From: an uncultured Verrucomicrobia subdivision 3 bacterium
Lineage (GTDB): Bacteria; Verrucomicrobiota; Verrucomicrobiia; Limisphaerales; UBA8199
Assembly: GCA_903913865.1 (NCBI GenBank)
Contig: CAIWMU010000127.1
Span: 89,258-153,257 of the forward strand
DNA: 64,000 nt
Direction of reading: 5' to 3'
This document shows, piece by piece, positions 44,409 through 53,263 of the stretch (position 1 is its first letter; the number at the start of each line of letters is the position of its first letter). The notes under the pieces are model-generated. The model saw only the letters and a program-made list of their open reading frames with translations. It was not told the DNA's origin and did no database searches. Position numbers and translations under genes: made by a program.

Positions 44409-46367
44409 TCAACCTTTGCCTGCAGCCCGGTTTTTGGGGCTTTTTGGGGCCTTGGGTGATTCGCTCGAAGGCGCAGTCCCTGCCTCCAGGGAAAACGGAT
44501 CGAGATGCCCGATGCGAACTTCACCGGCCGGGGTCGATTCACAATGGATTCGGTTGTCCAGCAGGGTGCCGCGCATCTGGTTGTCCTGGATCTTAATCTT
44601 CAGGCAGTTCTTGAGGGTGATCGCATAGCGGTTGCGGTGCCACGGTTTGAAAGCCTCAGTGTGGATGAGGGTATTTCCTGTGAATGACAGCCCATCCACG
44701 GAAGATGCGTATAAAATGGGGCGGTCGAAAATTTTGAAGGTGTTGCCCTCGATCCGGATGTTGCGGTGGAATGGATGTCCGGGCACCTGGCGGTGGAGTT
44801 CCGGCCAGATGGCGATGACGCCATCCGAGAACTGGCTGTCGGCGACGAGGCAGTTTTCAAAGACATTGTTGCGGATGGTGACATCCTTGACTGCGCCCGA
44901 CTCGAACCAGCCATTGGCATCGCCCGGTATCAGAATTGCCGCCCCGTGGATGGTAAATGTGTTCTCCTCGATGATCACCTTTCCCGGGGTGGAGCAGAGA
45001 ATGCCGCGAGCGCGTCCGTTGCTGAAGTTGCATCGACGGATTGACACGCTCGGGGTATCCGAGATGTTCTCCAGAGCGTGTGTCTGGTCCACAGGTTTGG
45101 CGAAGGGTTTGGCGAATTCAAGCTCCACGGTTTTCGGATCGGGCAGGGAGCAGGATTTGACCTTGTTCCACTGGATTGGGAGAAGGGTCTCCCGATCGAT
45201 GACGGCGATGACATCTCCCGGCTTTCCCCAGAGTGCCTGTCCGATGGATTGGCCGTGGCCAAACTTTGCCCTGATGGTTGAGGGACCTGTCTGTTCCACG
45301 ACGGGAAGGCATGTGCCGTGGACATTGATGGGATCATCGGCCGTCCCTGCCACAATGCAGGAGTCGATTTGAATGTGCCCCGCGCAACCGGAGAAGTGGA
45401 ACCCGTCATCCTTGGGACCGCAGACCAGGCCGGTCCCAGGTTGGGGGCGGACGTTGGCACGCAAAAAGGTGAGGTCCCGGCTGTGCTGGGCCAGAATGCC
45501 CAGGCCTGCGGTCCCCCAAACCTCGACGTCCTCAAATCTCACATTCTTGGAACCGATGATGAACACGCCGGCATGTGTGCGTTCATGATGGCGCAGCACC
45601 AGGATGTTGCCTTTGCGTGCGGCCGCCGGGTTGGCCGGGATTTTGAGCCTGCCCGGGACTAATTCCTCCGCCTTGGTAATCCCCCCGGCTTCCGGGTGGG
45701 AGAACCGTTGATCGATCGAGTCGTATTCCATCCGGCCCCAGATCCGGGACAGGCTTCCCTCCATGTTGGCAAGCGGGCGACCGTTCTCCATCACATAGGG
45801 GAACCGGTTCGTATCCATCTCCAGCACCATGTAATCGGCGCCGGTTTCCACGACCGTGCCTTGCGACGTGAGAAGTCGCGGGGTGGTGATGTTCAGCCCG
45901 CGAATGGTGATATTCGCGCTACCATCCACGCCAAGGGCCGTCATCGGTCCGTGGAACAACAGGGTGGACCCACCGCCATCAATAACGGTGCCACTCTGGC
46001 CTTCAATCAGCAGGGCATAGGACTTCGGGACAACGGCATCTGTGTTCGACTGGTAGTGTTTGCGTTTGGCGGCATGTTCGGGCCAGAAGTGGTAGTTGCC
46101 CGGTATCAATTTCAGGGTCGTGCCCGGGTGCAGTCGTGTGGTTTCGAGAGCGGCCTGAAATGCCCGGGTGCAGTCCTTCGTGGTATTGGGAAACAGACCG
46201 GCAGCGGCACCCTCCAGAATCCCGTTTTGCGGCAGGGCTTCGCGGGGGGACATCTCGACCGGCACTCCGGTGGGCGGGTTTGAATCCGCTGAGGCTGCTC
46301 CGGTGGCGCTCAGCAGGAAGCAACTCAACAGCAACGATGTCAGGGCTATCTTTCGGGCATGGTTCAT
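44409..46367 (-). CDS. Secreted GH110-like parallel beta-helix glycosidase (alpha-1,3-galactosidase type)
   Basis: The ATG at 46367 gives 652 residues with a signal peptide (KIALTSLLLSCFLLSATGAA). The body is a right-handed parallel beta-helix with many short N-x-F/I-x repeats. Segments GPKDDGFHFSGCAGHIQID near residue 322 and GTADDPINVHGTCLP near 347 match the conserved acidic core of GH110 enzymes, which remove terminal alpha-1,3-galactose, including that of blood group B. The tail is Ser/Pro/Lys-rich. It is the first gene of a five-gene operon with GH106-, GH95-, GH29- and GH101-like enzymes. A pectate-lyase-like role is the alternative but fits the DDPINVHGT motif less well. Confidence 0.75.
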   Translation of the reverse strand: MNHARKIALTSLLLSCFLLSATGAASADSNPPTGVPVEMSPREALPQNGILEGAAAGLFPNTTKDCTRAFQAALETTRLHPGTTLKLIPGNYHFWPEHAAKRKHYQSNTDAVVPKSYALLIEGQSGTVIDGGGSTLLFHGPMTALGVDGSANITIRGLNITTPRLLTSQGTVVETGADYMVLEMDTNRFPYVMENGRPLANMEGSLSRIWGRMEYDSIDQRFSHPEAGGITKAEELVPGRLKIPANPAAARKGNILVLRHHERTHAGVFIIGSKNVRFEDVEVWGTAGLGILAQHSRDLTFLRANVRPQPGTGLVCGPKDDGFHFSGCAGHIQIDSCIVAGTADDPINVHGTCLPVVEQTGPSTIRAKFGHGQSIGQALWGKPGDVIAVIDRETLLPIQWNKVKSCSLPDPKTVELEFAKPFAKPVDQTHALENISDTPSVSIRRCNFSNGRARGILCSTPGKVIIEENTFTIHGAAILIPGDANGWFESGAVKDVTIRNNVFENCLVADSQFSDGVIAIWPELHRQVPGHPFHRNIRIEGNTFKIFDRPILYASSVDGLSFTGNTLIHTEAFKPWHRNRYAITLKNCLKIKIQDNQMRGTLLDNRIHCESTPAGEVRIGHLDPFSLEAGTAPSSESPKAPKSPKNRAAGKG

Positions 46368-46412
46368 CTTGATCCAGATTCCCAAAGACCGGACCAAAAG
46401 CAATGGTTATCA

Positions 46413-46428
46413 GGGCTGAAGACAGCCC
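46413..46428 (-). terminator. Short hairpin between the SCO1/DUF420 pair and the glycosidase operon
   Basis: GGGCTG-TCTT-CAGCCC on the minus strand forms a 6-bp stem with a 4-base loop, 66 bases after the DUF420 gene stop and 46 bases before the GH110-like start. There is only a loose T-rich stretch after it, so it may be a weak terminator or part of the operon leader. Confidence 0.35.
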
Positions 46429-46493
46429 ATCGGCAGGGTGAAGGAATTGGTCCACGGTGTGGGGACCCCAGGCCGTCGAAGATAATGTCCGAG

Positions 46494-46937
46494 TCAGTGC
46501 TGGGGGAACTTGATGTAAAGGAGGTAGTAGATCAGAACCCCGGTGATGGAGACATACATCCAGAGGGGCCAGGTCCAGCGGGCGATCTTCCGGTGAGCCT
46601 CCTCGCGGCCCTTGATTGCGCGCCAGATGGAAATCAGGATCATCGGCACGATGGCCGCTGCCAAAAGCGTGTGGGACAACAGGAGGGACAGGTAGATTGG
46701 CCGGAACCAGGCAGGATCCCTGAACACTGTGGGCCCACGCTTCAGCACCCATGCCACGTATGCGTGGTAGGTCAGGTAGCAGATGAGAAACAGAATAGAT
46801 GTGCCGAACGCCGCCAGCATCGACTTCCGGTGCGCCTGCTTGTTCCCCCGTTTGATGTGGTAAAAGCCCAGTGCCAGGAAAATGGCGCTCAGACCGTTCA
46901 AGGTGGCGTTGACTGCGGGAAGATCTGCCAGCGTCAT
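46494..46937 (-). CDS. DUF420 family membrane protein
   Basis: The 147-residue protein has four to five hydrophobic helices and the DUF420 pattern: LADLPAVNATLNGLSAIFLA at the start, GFYHIKRGNKQAHRKSMLAA, LTYHAYVAW, the LLLSHTLLAAAIVPMILIS helix with conserved His, and AHRKIARWTWPLWMYVSITG near the end. Members such as YozB/CtaM are tied to cytochrome c oxidase assembly. Its start overlaps the SCO1 stop (ATGA), which fits that role. No oxidase structural gene is adjacent in the window. Confidence 0.92.
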   Translation of the reverse strand: MTLADLPAVNATLNGLSAIFLALGFYHIKRGNKQAHRKSMLAAFGTSILFLICYLTYHAYVAWVLKRGPTVFRDPAWFRPIYLSLLLSHTLLAAAIVPMILISIWRAIKGREEAHRKIARWTWPLWMYVSITGVLIYYLLYIKFPQH

Positions 46938-47584
46938 AATTCCTTCTCCAACGTATGCACAGCCCCAAGGATCTTCGCCTTGATGGCGGCTGGATCAATG
47001 TCATCCCCCGTGGTCTCGAAAACTCCCCGGAGTCGGCTGTGCCTGTCCACGAGCACAAAAATGGTGCTGTGTATGAACAGGTCCTCAGGAGTTTCCCTGT
47101 CCTTTGGGGCTTTTTCCAGGGCCGTCAACTTGAGGGATCCTGCTGCGAGGCTGGCGATTTGGGATGGAGTGCCGGTCAGAAACGACCACCGGCTGGAATC
47201 TGCTGTGAATCGTTGGGAGTATTGGTGAAGAACGGCCGGCGTGTCAAAGGTCGGATCGGTTGTCAGCGATACAAGGTGAACGGCGGATGAGGATGCGAGT
47301 GCATCCTGCAATTCCTTCATTTGGCGGGTCATTTTCACACATGGACCGGCGCAGCGGGTGAAGATGATGTCCGCCACCCATACCTTGCCCCGCAGATCGT
47401 TGAGGGTAACCTGCTGCCCGGCCTGGTTGGTGAGGGTGAAATCTGCGATCGGGCCGTAATCAGGGAGATCGCCACCCGCCCGGCGCTGCATGCTTAAGGA
47501 GGACAGGGACAGGAGGAGCAGGACAACCGTCGTGCCCACCCCGAACCAGATCATCCACTGCAATCGGCGTGCCGGCTCACTCAT
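46934..47584 (-). CDS. SCO1/SenC-family copper chaperone
   Basis: The ATG at 47584, preceded by AAGGTG at 7 bases, gives 216 residues. A single N-terminal membrane helix (MIWFGVGTTVVLLLLSLSSL) anchors a periplasmic thioredoxin-like domain. The copper-binding Cys pair is in FTRCAGPCVKMTRQM near residue 85 (CxxxC), and the His ligand is in LFIHSTIFVLVD near residue 175. SCO proteins deliver copper to the CuA site of cytochrome c oxidase. It is translationally coupled to the DUF420 gene. A 190-base gap separates it from the divergent yicC. Confidence 0.93.
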   Translation of the reverse strand: MSEPARRLQWMIWFGVGTTVVLLLLSLSSLSMQRRAGGDLPDYGPIADFTLTNQAGQQVTLNDLRGKVWVADIIFTRCAGPCVKMTRQMKELQDALASSSAVHLVSLTTDPTFDTPAVLHQYSQRFTADSSRWSFLTGTPSQIASLAAGSLKLTALEKAPKDRETPEDLFIHSTIFVLVDRHSRLRGVFETTGDDIDPAAIKAKILGAVHTLEKEL

Positions 47585-47774
47585 GCCTGCACACCTTCGC
47601 CACTTGTTGCTTTTTTGTCCCAACCATGGGGGCAACAGTAGCCAAGAAGTGGCAAGATTCAACCCGGAGGGGAGGATTTTTTGGAGGGTGGGGTAGGTTA
47701 CTGTCAATAGTGAGGACTGACCCCTTTGCTTTTGGGTTCGCGTTGGATGGGGCGGTTCAGCATATTGGAGGGCG

Positions 47775-48653
47775 ATGAATTCAATGACGGGTTATGGACG
47801 GGGCGAATGTTCCCAAGGCGGGTTCAAGGTGACCGTGGAACTGAGTTCCGTGAACCGGAAGCAGAGCGAGATCAGCCTGAGCCTTCCACGCCAGCTTGAG
47901 GTGTTGGAGGCCCAGATGCGGGATGTTCTGAACCGCCACATCGGGCGCGGGCGCCTGACGGGGCGCGTGAGCCTGCACTCCGGTGCCGGGGCTGCTGCAG
48001 CCAGAGTGCATGTGAATGTGCCACTGGCAAAGGCTTACGCCAAGGAACTGAACCGGTTGGCCAAGGAACTCAAACTGACCGGGACTGCGACCCTTGAGCA
48101 GGTCGCCGGTGCGCCCGGGGTGATCCAGACAGATGATGAGCTTGTGGATGGGGACTTCTGGCCGGCTGTTGAAAAGGCCCTCACCAAGGCGGTTTCCGGA
48201 CTGTTGACGATGCGGAAGCGGGAAGGGGCCCATCTGGAGGCGGACCTCGCCCGGCGGGTGAAAGAGTTGCAAAAATCGGTGGCATCCATTCAGAAGCAGG
48301 CCCCGCAAGTGACAGCACGGTTTAGAGCCCAATTGCTGGAGCGGATCAAGGCGGCCGGTTTGGAGAGCCCCGCTCTGGACGACGAGCGGTTGATCCGGGA
48401 GGTGGTTTACTTTGCAGACCGGTCTGACATATCGGAGGAGTTGACCCGGCTGGAGAGCCACTTCAAGCAGTTTGAGGATTGTCGCAAGGCTTCCGAGCCG
48501 GTGGGGCGCACCCTGGATTTTCTGGCCCAGGAGATGAACCGTGAGATCAACACCATCGGATCCAAGGCCAATGACAGCCTGATCTCCCGGGACATCGTTA
48601 ACTTGAAGGCGGAATTGGAGAAATTCCGCGAACAGGCGCAAAACGTGGAATGA
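47775..48653 (+). CDS. yicC: YicC/YloC-family endoribonuclease
   Basis: The 292-residue protein begins with the signature MNSMTGYGRGE, has SSVNRKQSEISLSLPRQL, and ends with the DUF1732 segment RTLDFLAQEMNREINTIGSK and KAELEKFREQAQNVE. E. coli YicC is an oligomeric endoribonuclease involved in RNA turnover. GGAGG lies 5 bases before the ATG. Its stop overlaps the start of gmk (ATGA), an arrangement conserved in many bacteria, and it heads a long plus-strand run. One oddity is NRKQSEIS, where many homologues have NHR. Confidence 0.95.
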   Translation: MNSMTGYGRGECSQGGFKVTVELSSVNRKQSEISLSLPRQLEVLEAQMRDVLNRHIGRGRLTGRVSLHSGAGAAAARVHVNVPLAKAYAKELNRLAKELKLTGTATLEQVAGAPGVIQTDDELVDGDFWPAVEKALTKAVSGLLTMRKREGAHLEADLARRVKELQKSVASIQKQAPQVTARFRAQLLERIKAAGLESPALDDERLIREVVYFADRSDISEELTRLESHFKQFEDCRKASEPVGRTLDFLAQEMNREINTIGSKANDSLISRDIVNLKAELEKFREQAQNVE

Positions 48654-49306
48654 GCAGCGATATTTCCCAATCAAAATCGCCCGGGGCGGCAGCCTGCGGG
48701 ACAGGTGTGCTGGTCTTGATCTCCGCACCCTCCGGGGCGGGCAAGACAACCGTCTGCACGGAATTGCTTGCGGCGGAGCCGGGGCTGACCCGCGCCATCA
48801 CCTGCACCACCCGGGCACCCCGGGCGGGGGAACAGGATGGTGTGGATTACTATTTTCTGGCTGCCTCCACCTTCCATCAATGGGTGGCTGAGGGCCTTTT
48901 CCTTGAGCATGCCACTGTTTACGGGAACAGCTACGGGACCCTGAAATCGGAGGTTACCAGCCGGCTGCGAAAAGGGGGGGATGTTCTTCTGAATATCGAT
49001 GTGCAGGGGGCTGCATCCATCCGTGCGGCAATAGCCGGTGATGTTGAATTGACCGGGGCGCTCGTGACGGTGTTCCTCTGCCCCCCCTCCTTTGCGGTGC
49101 TTGAGGAGCGACTCCGCCGGAGGGGCACAGACCTGCCGGAGGTGATCGAGAAGCGGTTGGGGGTGGCCCGTCAGGAAGTTGCGGAGTGGAAGCACTTTGA
49201 CTACCTGCTGACGAGCGGAACCATCCCGGAGGATCTGCGCCGCATGCGGGCGATTCTCGAAGTGGAACGAATGCGGACAGGGCGATCAAAGGCGCCCGGA
49301 ATCTGA
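48650..49306 (+). CDS. gmk: Guanylate kinase
   Basis: Gmk phosphorylates GMP to GDP. The 218-residue protein has the P-loop SAPSGAGKTTVCTELL near residue 26, TCTTRAPRAGEQDGVDYYF (GMP-binding), FLEHATVYGNSYGT, LLNIDVQGAASIR, and the lid segment RRRGTDLPEVIEKRL. The N-terminal 22 residues are an unusual Ser/Ala-rich extension. It is coupled to yicC by an ATGA overlap, and coaC follows after 8 bases. An rpoZ gene, which commonly follows gmk, is not present here. Confidence 0.96.
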   Translation: MSSDISQSKSPGAAACGTGVLVLISAPSGAGKTTVCTELLAAEPGLTRAITCTTRAPRAGEQDGVDYYFLAASTFHQWVAEGLFLEHATVYGNSYGTLKSEVTSRLRKGGDVLLNIDVQGAASIRAAIAGDVELTGALVTVFLCPPSFAVLEERLRRRGTDLPEVIEKRLGVARQEVAEWKHFDYLLTSGTIPEDLRRMRAILEVERMRTGRSKAPGI

Positions 49307-49314
49307 AACGTGCG

Positions 49315-49863
49315 ATGAGCAAAATGATTGTGCTTGGGGTGACCGGATCGATTGCAGCCCACAAGGCTGTGGATCTGGCCAGTCTGTTGACGAAACAGGG
49401 GGGTGATGTGCGGGTGGTGATGACGGCGGATGCGCTGAAATTTGTCACCCCCATGCCGTTTCAAATTCTCTCAAGGCACAAGGTGGTGACCGATCTTTTT
49501 GAGGGTGAGGAGGGTTGGAAGCCTTCACACATCGAGATGGCGGATCAGGCCGACATGCTGCTCGTGGCGCCCGCCACCGCGCATACGATCGCCCGGCTTG
49601 CCCTCGGGTTGGCGGATGACGCACTCACCTGCATCGCGCTGGCCCTGAATCCCAAGGCAAGACTGCTGATTGCCCCGGCGATGAATGGCAAGATGTGGCT
49701 CCACCCCGCGACCCAGGGCCATGTGGCCACGCTTGTTGAACGAGGGGCTGAATTTATCGGGCCTGAAACCGGCCTGCTTTCCTGCGGTTACGAGGGGATT
49801 GGCCGGTTGTGGCCGGTGGATCAGGTGGCGGAGCGGGCCTGGCAACTCCTTGGCGCAGGCTGA
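49315..49863 (+). CDS. coaC: Phosphopantothenoylcysteine decarboxylase (CoaC flavoprotein)
   Basis: The 182-residue flavoprotein has LGVTGSIAAHKAVDLASLL at the start, PSHIEMADQADMLLVAPATA with the catalytic His near residue 76, and APAMNGKMW (the conserved PXMNXXMW motif) near residue 121, then the substrate-clamp Cys in GLLSCGYEG. It decarboxylates 4'-phospho-N-pantothenoylcysteine in CoA synthesis. Most bacteria carry a fused CoaBC; here the protein ends after the CoaC part, and no CoaB ligase gene follows, so CoaB must be a separate gene outside the window. Confidence 0.92.
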   Translation: MSKMIVLGVTGSIAAHKAVDLASLLTKQGGDVRVVMTADALKFVTPMPFQILSRHKVVTDLFEGEEGWKPSHIEMADQADMLLVAPATAHTIARLALGLADDALTCIALALNPKARLLIAPAMNGKMWLHPATQGHVATLVERGAEFIGPETGLLSCGYEGIGRLWPVDQVAERAWQLLGAG

Positions 49864-49896
49864 AGAATGGCTTTGGGGCGGCTTTTACCGGGATAA

Positions 49897-51393
49897 ATGA
49901 TGGAACATCGCAAGCCAATCCAAGCTGGGAATCAGAGGGGACTCCCAGCATCGGGCTTGCTCTATTGGATCAAGCGGGGAAGGCTGGGGCGGCTTGCCAA
50001 CTCCGCCCGCACGTTGCTTCACCGGATGCTGGCGCTGGTGAAGATCCCGCCACCGGATGCTCCCCAGTTGTTGCAGCGCATTGAGTTGATGGAGCGGGAC
50101 ATCATCCTGCCGCTCAAGGCCGCCGGGGTGGCGATGCTGCTCTATTCCTTCTATTTCAGGCCCTGGATTGGACGCGTATTGTCCGCGCTGGACATAGCGG
50201 TGCAATCGACACAATACCTGTTCTGGGTCTATGTGGCGATCAATCTGGTGGTGACGGGCCTTCTGTTTCGTGCAAGGCAGGTTCCCCTGGCCGTTGTGGA
50301 GTGGGCGGTGTTCATTATCTGTCTGGTGGACGGGGTGTTCCTGTCATCCCTCACGCTGGTCACTGGAGGTTATGACAGCATTCTCTACTGGTTGTTCCTG
50401 GCCCTGATCATGAGAAGCGCTGTGAGCGTGCCCAGGGCGGCATCCCAGCTGATGCTCAACCTGACCCTGAGCGCCTGTTATGTCCTTTCGGGCGTGGTGG
50501 CCCTGGCGGTTGTGGGGAATCTTCCTGAGGATTCGCGGCAGGCATCCGGGCTTTCGGAGCCAATGGACAATCCGGCTGAGCCTCTGCTGCTGCGGGTGTT
50601 CCTGCTCCTGCTCATGACGGTGTGCTCCTATGGTGTGCAGGTTCTGCTGGAGAGGCAGCGGCTGGCTGAGGAGGAGATGCGGGAATTTGCGGCCCGTGAA
50701 GGGCAGCTGCGTTCGGCAGGGCGTCTGGCTGCGGAAATTGCCCACCAGATCAAAAACCCGCTGGCAATCATCAACAATGCGGCTTTTTCCCTGCAGAAGG
50801 CGTTGAAGCAGGGAAAGACAGATGTTCGGGAGCAGATTTCGATCATTCAGGAGGAAGTGGACCGGTCGGACCGGATCATCACCCAGATCATGGGTTACGC
50901 CCAACTGGCGGAGGGCAGGGTTGAGCGGGTGAATGTTGCGGGTGAACTGGATCTGGCCATTGACCGGGTTTTCCCGTCCGCAGCCGGTTATCCTGTGATC
51001 GTGCGCCGGGAATACGGCGAGACCCTTCCGCCCCTGCTGATGCAGCGTCGGCATGTGGCCGAAATCTTTGTCAATGTGCTGCAAAACGCGCGGGAAGCGA
51101 TTGGCACGCGCGGCGGAACGATCACTGTCGCAGCCGAATGCCTGCCTGACCAATCGATCCAGGTTGGGATTCAGGATGACGGGCCGGGAATCCAACCGGA
51201 CAGGCTGGAGCGGGTCTTTGAGGCCTACTACACCACCAAGGAGAAGGGGACGGGGCTGGGACTTTCCACAGTGAAGCACAACGTCGAACTCTACGGGGGA
51301 CGGGTGCATGTGGAATCTGAGCTTGGAAAAGGGGCCGAGTTCAAATTATTCTTCCCCGCGAAGACATTTGTGCGAATGGAAAAATCCATATGA
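49897..51393 (+). CDS. Membrane sensor histidine kinase
   Basis: The 498-residue protein has about five to six hydrophobic helices in residues 70-250, with no sizeable extracytoplasmic domain, so it probably senses a signal in or at the membrane. The phosphorylatable His is in AAEIAHQIKNPLAIINN near residue 282. The ATP-binding domain has the N box (VNVLQNAREAIG), G1 (DDGPGIQPD) and G2 (KGTGLGLSTVKHN). It resembles kinases of the NtrB/ZraS type that pair with sigma-54 activators, and such a regulator gene follows 103 bases later. The ATG pair at 49897/49900 lies 33 bases after coaC. Confidence 0.93.
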   Translation: MMEHRKPIQAGNQRGLPASGLLYWIKRGRLGRLANSARTLLHRMLALVKIPPPDAPQLLQRIELMERDIILPLKAAGVAMLLYSFYFRPWIGRVLSALDIAVQSTQYLFWVYVAINLVVTGLLFRARQVPLAVVEWAVFIICLVDGVFLSSLTLVTGGYDSILYWLFLALIMRSAVSVPRAASQLMLNLTLSACYVLSGVVALAVVGNLPEDSRQASGLSEPMDNPAEPLLLRVFLLLLMTVCSYGVQVLLERQRLAEEEMREFAAREGQLRSAGRLAAEIAHQIKNPLAIINNAAFSLQKALKQGKTDVREQISIIQEEVDRSDRIITQIMGYAQLAEGRVERVNVAGELDLAIDRVFPSAAGYPVIVRREYGETLPPLLMQRRHVAEIFVNVLQNAREAIGTRGGTITVAAECLPDQSIQVGIQDDGPGIQPDRLERVFEAYYTTKEKGTGLGLSTVKHNVELYGGRVHVESELGKGAEFKLFFPAKTFVRMEKSI

Positions 51394-51496
51394 TTTATGA
51401 CGGTCATGCAGCCGCCCCGGACCTCTGCCAGCGACTCTGGCAGGCCGGGTCTCGTGTGCCGGCATTTCGCACCGCCGGGAAGGATGGCTGCCTGCC

Positions 51497-52924
51497 ATGA
51501 GTGGACCACTTCCAGCGATTCTCGTGGTGGATGACGAGAAGAACATGCGCCTCTCCCTCAGGACCGTTCTGGCTGATGAGGGATACAAGGTGCAGATGGT
51601 CGAATCGGGCGAGGAGGCGTTGACCGCCCTGGCCCATGAGGATTTCCTCATGGTGATCACCGATGCACGCCTGGGTGGCATGAGCGGTTACGACTTTCTT
51701 GGCCGGGCGCGGTCACAATGGCCGGACCTGCCGATGTTGATGATCACCGCCTACGCGACACCGAAGCTGGCGGTTGAGGCAATTCAGGCCGGGGCGATGG
51801 ATTATATCGCGAAACCTTTCGCCCCCGAGGAACTCCTTCATGCAGTCTCCCGTTGCAGCGAGCGCTACAGGCTGCTGCAGGAGAATGCCACCCTGCGGGC
51901 ACGGGCATCGGAAACCTACCGGGTGGAGCACATTGTCGGGGATCACACCAAGATCCAGGAATTGCGCCAGTTGATCCAGACCGTGGCACCCACCGATGCC
52001 CGGGTGCTTGTGCTGGGTGAAAGCGGCACGGGAAAGGAACTCGTTGCCGGTTCCCTGCACAGCCTGAGCAAGCGCCGGAAGGAAAACTATGTGCGGATCA
52101 ATTGCGCCGCCATTCCGGACACCCTGCTGGAGAGTGAACTTTTCGGGCATGAAAAAGGGGCCTTCACGGGTGCCCTGAAGCAGAAACTGGGACGGGTGGA
52201 GGAGGCGGATGGCGGGACGATTTTTCTGGATGAGATTGCCGACATGAGCAGGCCACTCCAGGCCAAGTTGCTGAGGTTTCTGGAGGATGGCAGTTTCACC
52301 CGGGTGGGTGGCACCCAGGAACTGCGCGTCAATGTGCGGCTCGTCGCGGCAACCAACCGGGATGTCATCAAGGCGATCCGGGAGGACCAGTTCCGGGAGG
52401 ATCTATTCCACCGGCTCAACGTGGTCCAGATGCGTCTTCCACCGCTGCGGGACAGGGGTGATGACGTGCTCCTGCTGGCTGAGTATTTCCTAAAGAGTTT
52501 CGGGGCCAGTCTCAACAAGTCCACGCGGGGAATATCCCGGTCGGCCCGGGGAAAACTGATCCTGCACCGCTGGCCCGGAAATGTGCGCGAACTGCGCAAC
52601 GTGATCGAACGGGCGATGATTCTTGAGACACATGGTGAGATCCAGTCCGAGAGCCTGCCGGATTTCACCCTCGAGAATCGGTTGCACTACGGGAGCAACG
52701 CCCTGAAGATAGAGCCGGGTCTGTCTCTGGATGAGATGGTAATCGCCTATGAGCGGAACCTGATTTTGCAGTTGATGGACCAGAACGAATACAACATCTC
52801 CAAGACAGCCGACATGCTGAAGGTCAGCCGCCACTCGCTCCGCTATCGCATGCAGCGCGTGAACGTTCCGGCGTCGTTGGACGATGAAGAACCCTCCTCG
52901 CCGGAGGGGGGGCGATCCTCGTAG
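51497..52924 (+). CDS. NtrC-type sigma-54-dependent response regulator
   Basis: The 475-residue protein has a receiver domain (residues 1-120: ILVVDDEKN, MVITDARLGGMSGYD with the phospho-Asp, ITAYAT and the Lys in DYIAKPFAP), an AAA+ domain with Walker A GESGTGKE near residue 173, the sigma-54-contact motif ELFGHEKGAFTGA near 218-225, Walker B GTIFLDEIAD, and a C-terminal Fis-type helix-turn-helix (NISKTADMLKVSRHSLRYRM) near 430. It would activate sigma-54 promoters on phosphorylation by the preceding kinase. RpoN is not in the window. Hopanoid genes follow downstream. Confidence 0.97.
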   Translation: MSGPLPAILVVDDEKNMRLSLRTVLADEGYKVQMVESGEEALTALAHEDFLMVITDARLGGMSGYDFLGRARSQWPDLPMLMITAYATPKLAVEAIQAGAMDYIAKPFAPEELLHAVSRCSERYRLLQENATLRARASETYRVEHIVGDHTKIQELRQLIQTVAPTDARVLVLGESGTGKELVAGSLHSLSKRRKENYVRINCAAIPDTLLESELFGHEKGAFTGALKQKLGRVEEADGGTIFLDEIADMSRPLQAKLLRFLEDGSFTRVGGTQELRVNVRLVAATNRDVIKAIREDQFREDLFHRLNVVQMRLPPLRDRGDDVLLLAEYFLKSFGASLNKSTRGISRSARGKLILHRWPGNVRELRNVIERAMILETHGEIQSESLPDFTLENRLHYGSNALKIEPGLSLDEMVIAYERNLILQLMDQNEYNISKTADMLKVSRHSLRYRMQRVNVPASLDDEEPSSPEGGRSS

Positions 52925-52963
52925 GACCATGAGAAGCCCCCACCCATCGTAGAATTAATCCCC

Positions 52964-53260
52964 ATGCACGAACTTATCAACCATTGGCAACAGCTTTCCA
53001 CCGGCCGCCAGCAGATCATTATTGCCCTGCTGGTCCTCGGGGTGCTCGCGTTTATCGCGGTCATCTGGGCCCTGTTCATTCACACACCCTCTGAAAAGCG
53101 GAGGTCACGCGGGAAGGCCCGGCGGGAAACTGAACCCCAGCGCAAGCGGCGCAAGTGGAAGAAGCAGCGGCGGGAGCACCGGCCCAGGAATCCCACCCTG
53201 GCCGAAACCGGCGGGCTGCCTGCCCCACGGGAGCATCCCACGGTGGGTCCCATTCCCTGA
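52964..53260 (+). CDS. Small basic single-pass membrane protein
   Basis: The 98-residue frame starts with ATG at 52964 and ends 3 bases before hpnD. One hydrophobic helix (IIIALLVLGVLAFIAVIWAL, residues 18-37) is followed by a strongly basic cytoplasmic-type tail with many Arg and Lys (residues 45-72) and a Pro-rich end. No family is recognised. The tight spacing to hpnD suggests co-transcription. An antisense frame (53105-54565) covers the same DNA but lies opposite clearly conserved genes. Confidence 0.65.
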   Translation: MHELINHWQQLSTGRQQIIIALLVLGVLAFIAVIWALFIHTPSEKRRSRGKARRETEPQRKRRKWKKQRREHRPRNPTLAETGGLPAPREHPTVGPIP

Positions 53261-53263
53261 TCC

